Shown here: positions 15,758 to 23,558 of the stretch, one piece after another
Position numbering within the stretch: position 1 is the stretch's first letter
How the letters are laid out: every line of letters starts with the position of its first letter
Assembly: GCA_038253885.1 (NCBI GenBank)
Contig: JBBSGP010000026.1
Location: 1 to 46,801, forward strand
Length of the DNA: 46,801 nt
Direction: 5' to 3'
Source of the DNA: JALZAQ01 sp038253885
GTDB lineage: Bacteria > Gemmatimonadota > Gemmatimonadetes > Gemmatimonadales > Gemmatimonadaceae
Notes under the pieces: generated by a model
The model's database searches: none
Told to the model about the DNA's origin: nothing
What the model saw: only the letters and a program-made list of their open reading frames with translations
Translations under genes and position numbers: made by a program

Positions 15758-16723
15758 ATGACCGATTCCGCCATCGAGATTCGCGGCGTGGCCAAGCGCT
15801 ACGCCGAGCATGTGGCCGTGCACGATCTGTCGCTCTCGGTGCCGCGCGGCGCGGTGTACGGGCTGCTCGGTCCGAACGGAGCGGGCAAGACGACCACGAT
15901 CCGGATGCTGCTCAACATCATCGCTCCGGATGAGGGATCGATCCTGCTGTTCGGGCGTCCCAACGATGAGGCTGGCGTGACCGACCGCGTCGGTTATCTG
16001 CCGGAGGAGCGCGGCCTCTACAAGCGCATGCAGGTGCGGCGCGTGCTGCGCTTTCTGGCCGAGCTCAAGGGGGTGCCGGGCCACGAGGCAGATCGCCGCA
16101 TCGTGGAGTGGACGGAACGGCTCGGGCTCCGCACGCCGGAGAAGGACTGGGGACTTGCCAAGGTGGATGAGCTGTCGCGCGGAATGCAGCAGAAAGTGCA
16201 GTTCATCGGGACGTTGTTGCACGATCCGGAGCTGGTGATCCTCGACGAGCCATTCAGCGGCCTCGACCCGATCAACGCGCAGGCCCTGAAGGACACGGTG
16301 GTGGAGCTCAAGCGTCGCGGCCGGACCGTCATCTTCAGCACCCATCTCATGGACAACGCCGAGCGACTGTGCGATTCGGTGTGCATCATCGCGCGGGGCG
16401 AGAAGGTGCTCGACGGAAGTGTGGCCGGCGTGAAGGCCGAGCACGGCGGCAGAAACATCGCTCTGGCGCTCGGTGCGAGCCGCGATGGCGCGGTCGCCGC
16501 GGTGCTCGGCGATCGCACACTCATCTCGCGTATCGATGACTCGAATCGTTTTCTCGAGCTCGAGCTCGCGCCCGGCGCCGATCCGCAGCTCCTGTTGCGA
16601 CGGCTGCTCGAGAGCGGCGCGACCATCGAGCGCTTCGAGCTGGTGACGCCGTCGCTGCACCAGATCTTCCTGGAGAAGGTGGGCGCGACCGGCGTCGAGG
16701 CAGGGGTGACCGGTCATGGCTAG
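15758..16723 (+). CDS. ABC exporter ATP-binding protein, NatA-like
   Basis: This 321-residue ABC ATPase has Walker A GPNGAGKTTT, signature LSRGMQQKVQ, Walker B LVILDEPFSGLDP and the H-loop FSTHLMDN. The SRGMQQKVQ signature (rather than SGGQ) and a roughly 80-residue C-terminal extension are typical of the ABC-2 (DrrA/NatA) exporters. It pairs with the permease gene that follows. They overlap by 8 nt (ATG inside the last codons), so translation is coupled. In NatAB this pump exports sodium, but the family also exports antibiotics, lipids and other substrates. The substrate here is unknown. Confidence 0.88.
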   Translation: MTDSAIEIRGVAKRYAEHVAVHDLSLSVPRGAVYGLLGPNGAGKTTTIRMLLNIIAPDEGSILLFGRPNDEAGVTDRVGYLPEERGLYKRMQVRRVLRFLAELKGVPGHEADRRIVEWTERLGLRTPEKDWGLAKVDELSRGMQQKVQFIGTLLHDPELVILDEPFSGLDPINAQALKDTVVELKRRGRTVIFSTHLMDNAERLCDSVCIIARGEKVLDGSVAGVKAEHGGRNIALALGASRDGAVAAVLGDRTLISRIDDSNRFLELELAPGADPQLLLRRLLESGATIERFELVTPSLHQIFLEKVGATGVEAGVTGHG

Positions 16724-18002
16724 ACTTTGGGCTGTGATCACGCGCGAATACATGGAGCGCGTGCGCTCGAAGTGGTTTCTCGTGAGCACCATCCTGGCGC
16801 CCCTGCTGTTCGGTGTCATGCTCATCCTGCCGATGTGGATGGCGCGCACGATGCAACCGTCCGCGGATATCGGACACATCGTCATCCTCGACGCGACCGG
16901 CAGCCGACTGGGCACGCGCATCGCCGGAGAGTTGAATGGAGGAGTGACCGGCGACAGCTCTCTCACCCAGGTCATCGAGGTCGCGTCAGCGGCTCTCGGC
17001 AGAGCCGAGAGCACCTCTACCCAGCAAGTGATAGCGAAGCGGGCGAAGGGATACCTGGTCGTCGACTCCGCCACCTTCAGCTCGCTGCGAGCGCGCTATT
17101 CCGGGACCAACGCGACCTCGGAAGTCGACATGCGGCGCCTCGAGCGCATCCTGCACGACCAGGTGACCGCCATCCGGCTGGAGCGCGCGGGGCTCGACGC
17201 GGTGCAGGTGCGAGCGCTCACGTCCAGCGCCGTCACCCTTCAGACCGATCAGCTCTCGGAGCGGGGACGGGGCGGATCCGGCAAGGTGAGCATGATCTTC
17301 GCCTTCGGCGTCGCCTTTCTCCTCTACATTGCGATCTTCCTCTACGGACAGAACGTGCTGCGCGGAGTGATCGAGGAAAAGCAGACGCGGGTGGCGGAGA
17401 CGGTCGTGTCGAGCATCTCGCCCACGACGTTGCTCGCCGGCAAGGTTCTCGGCGTCGGTGCGGTCGGGATTACCCAGCTCACGCTATCGATCGCCGGCTC
17501 GGTGCTGCTCGTGAGGCTCCGCGAGCCGATCATGCATCGGCTGGGCATGCCGATGGTTCCGATGTCGCTGCCGCATATCTCGCCGGCGGTGGCCCTGCTG
17601 CTGCTCCTGTATTTCCTCCTGGGGTACGTCTTCTACGCGGCTCTCTTCGCAGCCGTCGGGGCGCTGATCAGCACGGAGCAGGAGGCGCAGCAGGTGCAGC
17701 TTCCCGTCGCCATGCTCCTCGTCATCACCGCCCTCTTCATCCAGCCGGTGATGATGGCCCCGGAGGCGCCGTTGGCCCGGAGGCTGTCATGGCTGCCCTT
17801 CTCCTCGCCCATCATCATGCCGCTCCGTCTCAGCCTCGGCGCGATCTCGGCGCTGGACATCGCGCTGTCGCTGGTCTCCCTGGTGATCGGTTGCGCCGCG
17901 GTGGTCTGGATCGCGGCCCGGATCTATCGAACCGGGCTGCTGATGTACGGAAAGCGCGCTACGCTCGGAGAGATCATGCGCTGGGTGCGCGTGACACGAT
18001 AG
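16716..18002 (+). CDS. ABC-2 type exporter permease, NatB-like
   Basis: This is a 428-residue permease. One N-terminal helix (about 20-40) is followed by a large extracytoplasmic region (about 45-195). Five or so further helices begin at FAFGVAFLLYIAIFLYG and end at VIGCAAVVWIAARIY. The sequence GVIEEKQTRVAETVVSSISP is the conserved ABC-2 cytoplasmic segment near the second membrane helix. It forms the membrane part of the exporter with the ATPase just upstream (8-nt overlap). It ends only 5 bp before the convergent stop of the beta-lactamase-fold gene. The substrate is unknown. Confidence 0.87.
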   Translation: MARLWAVITREYMERVRSKWFLVSTILAPLLFGVMLILPMWMARTMQPSADIGHIVILDATGSRLGTRIAGELNGGVTGDSSLTQVIEVASAALGRAESTSTQQVIAKRAKGYLVVDSATFSSLRARYSGTNATSEVDMRRLERILHDQVTAIRLERAGLDAVQVRALTSSAVTLQTDQLSERGRGGSGKVSMIFAFGVAFLLYIAIFLYGQNVLRGVIEEKQTRVAETVVSSISPTTLLAGKVLGVGAVGITQLTLSIAGSVLLVRLREPIMHRLGMPMVPMSLPHISPAVALLLLLYFLLGYVFYAALFAAVGALISTEQEAQQVQLPVAMLLVITALFIQPVMMAPEAPLARRLSWLPFSSPIIMPLRLSLGAISALDIALSLVSLVIGCAAVVWIAARIYRTGLLMYGKRATLGEIMRWVRVTR

Positions 18003-18007
18003 GGACG

Positions 18008-19849
18008 CTACCGCACGCGCGTCGCCACACGTGGTGCCCCCGACAACGCGATCGCGAGCCATCTCACCCTTCCGCTATCGTCGCGGAGGAACGTGTACCT
18101 CGTCCCGTCCAGTGGTGCGAAATAACTCGAGTCGTTCGCGGCGACGACCTCCACAGCCGTACCTTCGCGCTCCCGGATCACGAGCTGCGATCTCCTGCTC
18201 GTGACGTCCACGAGCGCTGCCTGACCCGCCGACTCGAGGTGGTACTCCCCCACGAGCTCCCGGTAGCGGCGCGGATCCACGGCGGCGACCGGCCGCTCCA
18301 CCGGATGCATCGCCGGCCAGCCGTACTCGCGGGCCACGCTTCGGATGATCTCGTGCGCCAGCGCACCTCCGCTCTCCGAGTTCGTCATCACCACGGCTCC
18401 CTGTCCGGTCGTCGGGAACGCCACCATCAGGCAGCGGTAGCCCTTGCTCTCCCCCTCCCGGCCGAACCATGCCGCCTCGCCGACGTCGTTCACGTCGATT
18501 CCCAGTCCCCCGCCCAGCGGCTGACGCACGAGCATCTGTCCGGCGAGAGAAGCGGAGAGCACCCGACCCTGGCCCAGTGGCGCGCGGAGCAGCTCGATCA
18601 TCACCTGGGCGAGATCGCCGGCGGTCGTCCACAGTCCGTCTGCGGCCAGCTCCGGATGGCTGTACCAGCGTCCGGCCACCTCACCTCCTTCGGCGTGATG
18701 GGCCCACGCGGCATGAAGGCTCAACGGGGGAGGAGGAGATGCGAGGAAGTGGCTGTGGCGCATCCCCAGGCTATCGAGCACCAGCCGTCGCATGAGCCGC
18801 GCAAAGGAGTCGCCCGTCACGTCCTCCAGGAGCTGCTGGAGCACCGCGTAGCTGCCGGCCGACGCACGGCGCTCGGTGCCGGGCGGTAGCTCGATCTTCG
18901 CGGCCGGGGAGTTCGAAGGAGAACGCCCGTCGAGCAGCTGCAGAAGGCTGGGAACCGGTTCCCCCCACGCGTAACCGCGAAAGCGAGGTACCCCAACTCC
19001 GGCGGTCTCGCTCAGCAGACCGCGCACCGTGGGCGGGCTCCACCGCGCGGACTCATCCCCGGTGAGTCGCCAGCTTCGAAGCTCCCGATTCACGTCGTCG
19101 TCGAGTGTCAGCTTGCCCTGCCCGACCAACGCCAGAGCCGCCAGCGAGCTGACCGTCTGGCTCGCCGAGCCGGCGTGAAAGAGCGTGGTGGAGTCGATGG
19201 GCTCGCTTTCCTGTCGCACGCGGGCGCGAGTGACCCCGTACGATCGGGTCCAGGCGAGATGGCCGTTATCGATGACGGCGACGCTCAGACCGGGCACGCG
19301 GAAGTGTTCCATCCGCGCGCGCAGCTGCATGGTTTCTTCCGCCCGCCCGCGGAGGAGGATCGCCGGGAGCAGACCGCGCTCGACGCGAGCCACTCGCTCG
19401 TCCTGCCGGTAGGTGGGGAGTCGCGCGGAACGGAGTTGAGTCGCGGGTACCACCACCGGTGTGGTTCCCGGCCGCGAGACGGCGCTGCCAACGCGAATCG
19501 CATTGCGCTCGGTGAGCTCGACCAGCTCCATGCCCTTCTGCACCACGATCGGAACGGTCCACACCATTCTCACGCCATCGAACTCGACGCCATCGACCGG
19601 CTCGGTGTAGTAGGCGCCAGGTGCCAATCGGATCTGCGCACCGCCGGTCGCGTCGGTGCGGATCGTCGCGCTGTCGTGGCGCAGGCCGACCATCCGGAAA
19701 GCGAAGCCCTCGACGGGATACGACCCGCGAGCGTCGTAGAGGGCGACGCGAAAGTGGACGTTCACGTCCTGTGCGCGAGCCGGAGAGCCGGACACGAGCA
19801 GGAGGCACGCGCCGAAGAGACGCGCGACGGAGGGCCAGGGTGAATGCAT
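18008..19849 (-). CDS. Penicillin-binding/beta-lactamase-fold protein lacking catalytic residues (probable pseudoenzyme), secreted
   Basis: The 613-residue protein has a Sec signal (cleavage near GSPARAQ) and an N-terminal beta-sandwich-like domain (about 30-150). The serine beta-lactamase-like fold (about 175-520) includes FHAGSASQTVSSLAAL, GKLTLDDDV and LLEDVTGDSF. In active members the pattern is SxxK, YxN and HxG. Here the SxxK position reads S228-A-S-Q231 (Lys to Gln), the YSN position reads A329-S-A331, and the HTSG-like motif reads SETAG. The third-box His is Arg (FGREGESKG). The nucleophile Ser is kept but its general bases are gone. Either it is a structural or receptor domain or it uses other residues. 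It ends with about 90 C-terminal residues forming a small beta domain. Confidence 0.85.
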   Translation of the reverse strand: MHSPWPSVARLFGACLLLVSGSPARAQDVNVHFRVALYDARGSYPVEGFAFRMVGLRHDSATIRTDATGGAQIRLAPGAYYTEPVDGVEFDGVRMVWTVPIVVQKGMELVELTERNAIRVGSAVSRPGTTPVVVPATQLRSARLPTYRQDERVARVERGLLPAILLRGRAEETMQLRARMEHFRVPGLSVAVIDNGHLAWTRSYGVTRARVRQESEPIDSTTLFHAGSASQTVSSLAALALVGQGKLTLDDDVNRELRSWRLTGDESARWSPPTVRGLLSETAGVGVPRFRGYAWGEPVPSLLQLLDGRSPSNSPAAKIELPPGTERRASAGSYAVLQQLLEDVTGDSFARLMRRLVLDSLGMRHSHFLASPPPPLSLHAAWAHHAEGGEVAGRWYSHPELAADGLWTTAGDLAQVMIELLRAPLGQGRVLSASLAGQMLVRQPLGGGLGIDVNDVGEAAWFGREGESKGYRCLMVAFPTTGQGAVVMTNSESGGALAHEIIRSVAREYGWPAMHPVERPVAAVDPRRYRELVGEYHLESAGQAALVDVTSRRSQLVIREREGTAVEVVAANDSSYFAPLDGTRYTFLRDDSGRVRWLAIALSGAPRVATRVR

Positions 19850-19925
19850 GGGGAACGGTCTCCGGATACGACGAGGCGCTCATCGGCGAGCGGACAGCAA
19901 AGCTATGTCGCCGACTCGTGCCTTG

Positions 19926-20495
19926 CTACGGGCGGGGAGGAGGGGGCGCCCGGTGCTCGCGAGCGGCGACAGACCGGTCCAGCGGGAGGCTTCTGGGGTT
20001 CTGGACCGACGACGGTCCCGCTGGCGACGGCGGCATCACGGCATCGGCCGCAACCGGCCGGCCTGCATCCATCTCCCCGGGATCCCGGCCCAGCCCGGTT
20101 CGCCGTGGTGATTGCGCCAGCGCCCGGTCCGTGCGGCGCCGCAGCTCGGCCGCGGCGGCGCGGCGACGGACCCCGACACCGAGGATCCCGCTCCAGACCG
20201 CCGAGATGGCGAGCACCGTCCACCCGGCAACGCAGAGGACGATGAGGGTGCGAAGCTGCCATTCGTTACCGCCGAAATCCTTGGGCATCCATGCGCCGAC
20301 GCGCCGATAGATCGGATCGATCGTGAGCGACAGCTCCAGCGCGGCGAGGATGAACAGCCCGATCGAGAGCCGCGCGAACAGCCGGGGCACCTGCCCCGTG
20401 CGCTCGTAGCGATGGGCGCGCCGCAACGCGATGGTGGCGAGCGCAAGTCCGCTCAGCCACTGGACGGCACCGGCGATGGGAAGGAGTGAGCCCAT
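19926..20495 (-). CDS. Small integral membrane protein, function unknown
   Basis: This protein of 189 residues has three predicted membrane segments (about 7-24, 42-60 and 84-104). An Arg-rich loop (RRAHRYERTG) and a long charged Pro/Arg-rich C-terminal tail, which should be cytoplasmic, follow from about residue 110. Nothing marks a known family. The gene follows the minus-strand small-protein run. A terminator-like hairpin between it and DUF3618 suggests that it has its own transcript. The Pro-rich tail is poorly constrained and may be longer than the true protein. Confidence 0.55.
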   Translation of the reverse strand: MGSLLPIAGAVQWLSGLALATIALRRAHRYERTGQVPRLFARLSIGLFILAALELSLTIDPIYRRVGAWMPKDFGGNEWQLRTLIVLCVAGWTVLAISAVWSGILGVGVRRRAAAAELRRRTDRALAQSPRRTGLGRDPGEMDAGRPVAADAVMPPSPAGPSSVQNPRSLPLDRSVAAREHRAPPPPRP

Positions 20496-20521
20496 AGGAT
20501 GTTCCGTTCAGTCCGGAAACA

Positions 20522-20552
20522 GGAAGGGCCGGGCGAGCTGCCCGGCCCTTCC
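20522..20552 (-). terminator. Probable Rho-independent terminator downstream of the DUF3618 gene
   Basis: A 13-bp perfect stem pairs ggaagggccgggc (20522-20534) with its complement (20540-20552), around a 5-base loop. It begins 18 bp after the DUF3618 stop codon on the minus strand and is followed by a short TGTTTCC rather than a long U tract, so termination may be partial. Confidence 0.6.
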
Positions 20553-20569
20553 GACCCTCGTCGACCCAG

Positions 20570-21076
20570 TCAGCGAGACGTGGTTGACGAGCCGATCGCG
20601 CCGCTGTCCTGCATGGGCTGGTCCAACCCGAGCACCTGCGCCGAGCGCCGACTGGTGTCGAGGGTGCCATGCAGCTCGCGATCCACGACCTCCGACGCCG
20701 CCGCTCGGCTCCGGGCTCCGCCCGAACCGTTCGAGGCCCCGATCGCCTGCTTGATCTCGCCTACCCAGCCATCGAGGCGATCGTGGAACGCGCCAGTCAG
20801 CTGAGTGAGCACGTGTGCGGCCGCGTCGTCGAGCAATCCAGCCAGGCGGTTGCTCGCCCCACCGGTGGCGGCCACCGTTGCCGAGGCCGTTTTGACATCG
20901 GCGCGCGTGCTCGCCAGGAGGAATCCGGCGCCAGCCGCGACAGCAATCGCGGGCCACGGGTGGTCACGAATCACGTTCCCGACATTCAATTTCTGCTCGA
21001 GCTGCTCGAGAGTCGTCGACATCCGTTCGCGCGTCAGCTCGATGTCGCGCCGGACGTCAGCCGTTGTTTCAGCCAT
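20570..21076 (-). CDS. DUF3618-domain membrane-associated protein
   Basis: This is a 168-residue protein whose first 50 residues match the DUF3618 pattern: MAETTADVRRDIELTRERM, a charged amphipathic helix, then LNVGNVIRDHPWPAIAVAAGAGFLLAS with a membrane segment at about 39-56. The rest is an Ala/Ser/Gly-rich cytoplasmic or periplasmic tail with no recognised motif. The Shine-Dalgarno AAGGAGG stands just upstream and is strong. The start lies 43 bp inside the end of the holin-like gene, so the two are translationally coupled. The family is widespread, near other small envelope-stress proteins, with no known biochemical activity. A role at the inner membrane under stress is inferred. Confidence 0.8.
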   Translation of the reverse strand: MAETTADVRRDIELTRERMSTTLEQLEQKLNVGNVIRDHPWPAIAVAAGAGFLLASTRADVKTASATVAATGGASNRLAGLLDDAAAHVLTQLTGAFHDRLDGWVGEIKQAIGASNGSGGARSRAAASEVVDRELHGTLDTSRRSAQVLGLDQPMQDSGAIGSSTTSR

Positions 21077-21447
21077 TCCTTGTCCTCCTTGAGCGTAGCT
21101 ATTGTCTCATCCGGCCGAAGCCGGGCAGGCGACAGCATTGATTGCCCGCGCCGCATCAGAACGAACGCGACTCCGCCGAGCAGCACGGTGGCGATGAGCG
21201 CGGCCAGCCAGTAGCGATCGCGGAGCCATTGATCGCCCGCGAGCAGGACGACTCCGGTCAGCAGAGCCAGTCCGCCAATCAGAGCCGTCGCCGCGCCGAC
21301 AGCGACCTGTGCGGTGCCGATTCCGACACCGTGCAGCATCGCCGTGATCTCGAGACGGGCCAGGCGCGCTTCGGCTCGAACCAGTGTCGCGCTCGCATCG
21401 GCCAGCTCGCGCAGGAGTGTAGCGATCCCGCGACTCTCCTGCTGCAT
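21034..21447 (-). CDS. Phage-holin-superfamily (DUF1469-like) membrane protein
   Basis: This 137-residue protein starts with an amphipathic stretch, LLRELADASATLVRAEARLARLE, then two membrane helices (about 45-68 and 80-98) joined by a short loop, and ends in a charged cytoplasmic tail. This is the Phage_holin_3_6/YqjE-like arrangement, used in bacteria for envelope stress rather than for lysis. ATG at 21447 was chosen; a GTG two codons upstream (21453) is possible. It sits 8 bp after the ElaB-like gene and overlaps the DUF3618 gene. No prophage genes are present. Confidence 0.8.
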   Translation of the reverse strand: MQQESRGIATLLRELADASATLVRAEARLARLEITAMLHGVGIGTAQVAVGAATALIGGLALLTGVVLLAGDQWLRDRYWLAALIATVLLGGVAFVLMRRGQSMLSPARLRPDETIATLKEDKEWLKQRLTSGATSS

Positions 21448-21455
21448 GGGCACGC

Positions 21456-21989
21456 CTAGTCGGACTTGCGTCCGCCGAAGGCTTTCCCGAGCACGTAGCC
21501 AATCCCCGCCGCGATGAGAAGCGTGCGGCCGGGATTGTTCTTCACCTGTCCCTCGATGCCCGTGCGGATCGAGTCCATATCCGCCGTGCGCAGCCATTGG
21601 GCGGTGTTGTCCATCCCTTCCGCCACCGTTGTCGTGACCTTCGCCCTGACGTCTGCGTTGGCGATCGTTCCGGTTTCCGGTCCCGCTGATCCACCAGCCT
21701 GACGGAGTCGATCGGCACCGGCGGTCATCTTGTCGGCGAGAGTCGCTTTGAACTGGCTCGCCTTCTCCTTCACCTGGCCGGCCCGATCTCGGGCCTCGCC
21801 GGCAACTTTCGACGTCACACTCTGCGGCTCCGACCATCCCGTCTGAGCGCCGCTCTGTCCGGCGGAATACCCAGTATTCATCGATGGCTGGTTGAGGCCC
21901 GTCGACGCGCCCGACGCGTCACTGCCGCTGCCATCGAATTCGTTGCCGGAATCAAAACCGCCGGCTCCCCCAGTCGATTTCCGTTCCAT
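21456..21989 (-). CDS. ElaB/YqjD/DUF883-like membrane-anchored protein with a low-complexity N-terminus
   Basis: The protein (177 residues) begins with a Gly/Ser-rich disordered segment (about 1-50). An amphipathic, charged helical region (about 55-105) follows, ending with KNNPGRTLLIAAGIGYVLGKAF. This C-terminal single helix with a GxxxG-like face is characteristic of the DUF883/ElaB/YqjD group that anchors ribosome- or membrane-associated proteins. GGAGAGGAGAAC is a good Shine-Dalgarno before the ATG. It heads a three-gene run (with the holin-like and DUF3618 genes). The family is known for stationary phase and stress. The specific role here is inferred. Confidence 0.75.
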   Translation of the reverse strand: MERKSTGGAGGFDSGNEFDGSGSDASGASTGLNQPSMNTGYSAGQSGAQTGWSEPQSVTSKVAGEARDRAGQVKEKASQFKATLADKMTAGADRLRQAGGSAGPETGTIANADVRAKVTTTVAEGMDNTAQWLRTADMDSIRTGIEGQVKNNPGRTLLIAAGIGYVLGKAFGGRKSD

Positions 21990-22095
21990 GTTCTCCTCTC
22001 CAGTCAATGTGCGTGCCCCGAGCCTATGCAGAGTATGTGCCGGGCGGCGGCGCGAATGCTTAGGCGACGCAAATGCTTCAGGCGAACGCAGGTGC

Positions 22096-22512
22096 TCAGC
22101 AGAAGCGATCGAACGCTGCGGCGAGGTCGGTCGCGATCGCATCCGCGCTGCGTCCTTCGATCTGATGGCGCTCGAGCATGTAGACGAGCTTGCCGTCCTT
22201 GAGCAGACCGATCTGCGGCGAGGACGGCGGATAGCCGGTGAAGTAGCTCCTGGCACGCGAGGCCGCGTCGAGATCCTGGCCCGCAAAGACCGTCGTCGAG
22301 AGGTCTGGCTTTTTCCCGTGCTGCAGCGCCTTCGCGACGGCGGGGCGCGCATTGCGCGCCGCGCATCCGCACACCGAGTTCACGACGACGAGCGTCGTTC
22401 CCGTGGAGTTCTTGAGCTTCGCGTCCACGGCGTCCGCGGTCCGCATCTCCTCCACGCCGAGCCGCGTCAGCTCCTGCCGCATGGGGGCGACCATCCGTTC
22501 ATCGTATGGCAT
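22096..22512 (-). CDS. Bacilliredoxin BrxA/BrxB-family thiol-disulfide protein
   Basis: This 138-residue protein carries the CGC motif (C48-G-C50, in NSVCGCAARN) and the C-terminal RSADAIATDLAAAFDRFC pattern of the YphP/YqiW (BrxA/BrxB) family. These cytoplasmic proteins remove bacillithiol, or similar low-molecular-weight thiols, from oxidised proteins. The PYDERMVAPMRQEL start is family-typical; ATG at 22512 was preferred over 22560, which would add 16 unrelated residues. It has its own GGAG ribosome-binding site. The thiol used by this organism is not known from this window. Confidence 0.9.
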   Translation of the reverse strand: MPYDERMVAPMRQELTRLGVEEMRTADAVDAKLKNSTGTTLVVVNSVCGCAARNARPAVAKALQHGKKPDLSTTVFAGQDLDAASRARSYFTGYPPSSPQIGLLKDGKLVYMLERHQIEGRSADAIATDLAAAFDRFC

Positions 22513-22556
22513 CGTGTTCTGCTCCGATAACTGTCGTTGTAAACTCCCTCTTACCG

Positions 22557-22928
22557 TCAATCCTCATGGTACCCTTCCCGGACGAGGGCGAGAATCGCTG
22601 TCTGCGGGACGACCAGATACCGGTCGTTCTCGAAGGTGATCTCCACCGCCGCCCGGCGAAAAAAGAGCGCATAGTCTCCCACCCGTGCCTGCATGGGCAC
22701 GAAGCGCGTCTCGCGCGCCGCCGTGCGCCATGGCTCCTCACCAGGCTCACCAGGATCCGGCATCGGCAGCCCCGGACCGGTGGCGACGATGTGGCCGCCC
22801 TGAACAGCCTGGTTGTCGATCGCCGTCGGTGGAAGATACAGCCCCACCTTCGTGCGCTCCTCCCCCTCCTCCACCGCGACCAACACCCGGTCGCCGACGA
22901 CGATCAGCTTCTTGTCGTGCTTCCGCAT
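22557..22928 (-). CDS. GroES-like (Cpn10 fold) co-chaperonin, divergent
   Basis: The protein (123 residues) aligns with the GroES fold: VGDRVLVAVEEGEERTKVGLYLPPTA (about residues 11-36), including the mobile loop that binds GroEL (GLYLP in place of GIVLP), then GGHIVATGPG. A second half follows with VGDYALFFRRAAVEITFENDRYLVVPQTAIL. It differs from housekeeping GroES by an extra 20-25 residues (about 52-80, Pro/Gly-rich) replacing the roof region. No groEL lies beside it, so it is probably a paralogue rather than the main co-chaperonin. Whether it still caps GroEL is uncertain. Confidence 0.8.
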   Translation of the reverse strand: MRKHDKKLIVVGDRVLVAVEEGEERTKVGLYLPPTAIDNQAVQGGHIVATGPGLPMPDPGEPGEEPWRTAARETRFVPMQARVGDYALFFRRAAVEITFENDRYLVVPQTAILALVREGYHED

Positions 22929-22967
22929 GGCTATCTCACCACGTGATAGGCGGTCTGGCCCGCGACG

Positions 22968-23513
22968 TCACGGCGAGTCAGGATGGCGAACGTGATCCTC
23001 GTGGATGGCTTGCGCCGTGTGCGCTCGGTCCTCGTGCTTGAGCAGGGCGTAACGCACCGCCTGCACGACCCCTGCCAGGATCACGGCGAACACCGAGACC
23101 GCGAGAGTGTCGATCAGAAGGGCGCTCTGCGCTATCGATGCCCAATCGTGCCCGTGAGCATAGTCGGTGCCGAGACGCTCCATGCCCGCCGCGATCAGCG
23201 CGGCGCTCACCGCCGCCTCCGTCGCCCCGACGCACAGCCCGAAGAGCGGCGCTCTCCACAGCCAGTGCTTCACCGGATAGTTCCCGAGATGCGCCGTTGC
23301 GAGCGCGAGCAGGATGAGCGTCTCCCCGGCGTACGTGGCGAGAAGGAACCAGCCGCTCGTTCCGTTCCCGGCGTTGAGCATCAGCAACCGGTACAGTCGG
23401 ATGACCACTCCGGCCACCACCGCCATCGCCCCGAGGCCAAGCACCAGGCGCCGGACGACCGGCGGCTCCTCGAGACGCCACTCGACAGTCTGTCGGGGAA
23501 AGAAGGCGACCAT
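22968..23513 (-). CDS. Four-helix integral membrane protein, function unknown
   Basis: This 181-residue protein has four predicted transmembrane helices (about 23-42, 58-75, 89-109 and 130-150). A positively charged N-terminus and a charged His/Arg/Glu-rich cytoplasmic tail flank them. I recognise no named family. GGNG or catalytic motifs are absent. It lies between the GroES-like and esterase genes, on the same strand with short gaps (39 and 45 bp), so it may be cotranscribed with either. Confidence 0.65.
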   Translation of the reverse strand: MVAFFPRQTVEWRLEEPPVVRRLVLGLGAMAVVAGVVIRLYRLLMLNAGNGTSGWFLLATYAGETLILLALATAHLGNYPVKHWLWRAPLFGLCVGATEAAVSAALIAAGMERLGTDYAHGHDWASIAQSALLIDTLAVSVFAVILAGVVQAVRYALLKHEDRAHTAQAIHEDHVRHPDSP

Positions 23514-23558
23514 GCTGTTAATGATAGGCCGCCGCGGGGGATGGGCAACAGCGAAAAG

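Noticed and set aside
21034..21447. Evidence of a prophage from the holin-like gene
   Set aside because: Holin-superfamily proteins of this kind occur in non-phage envelope-stress operons. No terminase, capsid, tail, integrase or lysin gene is nearby.
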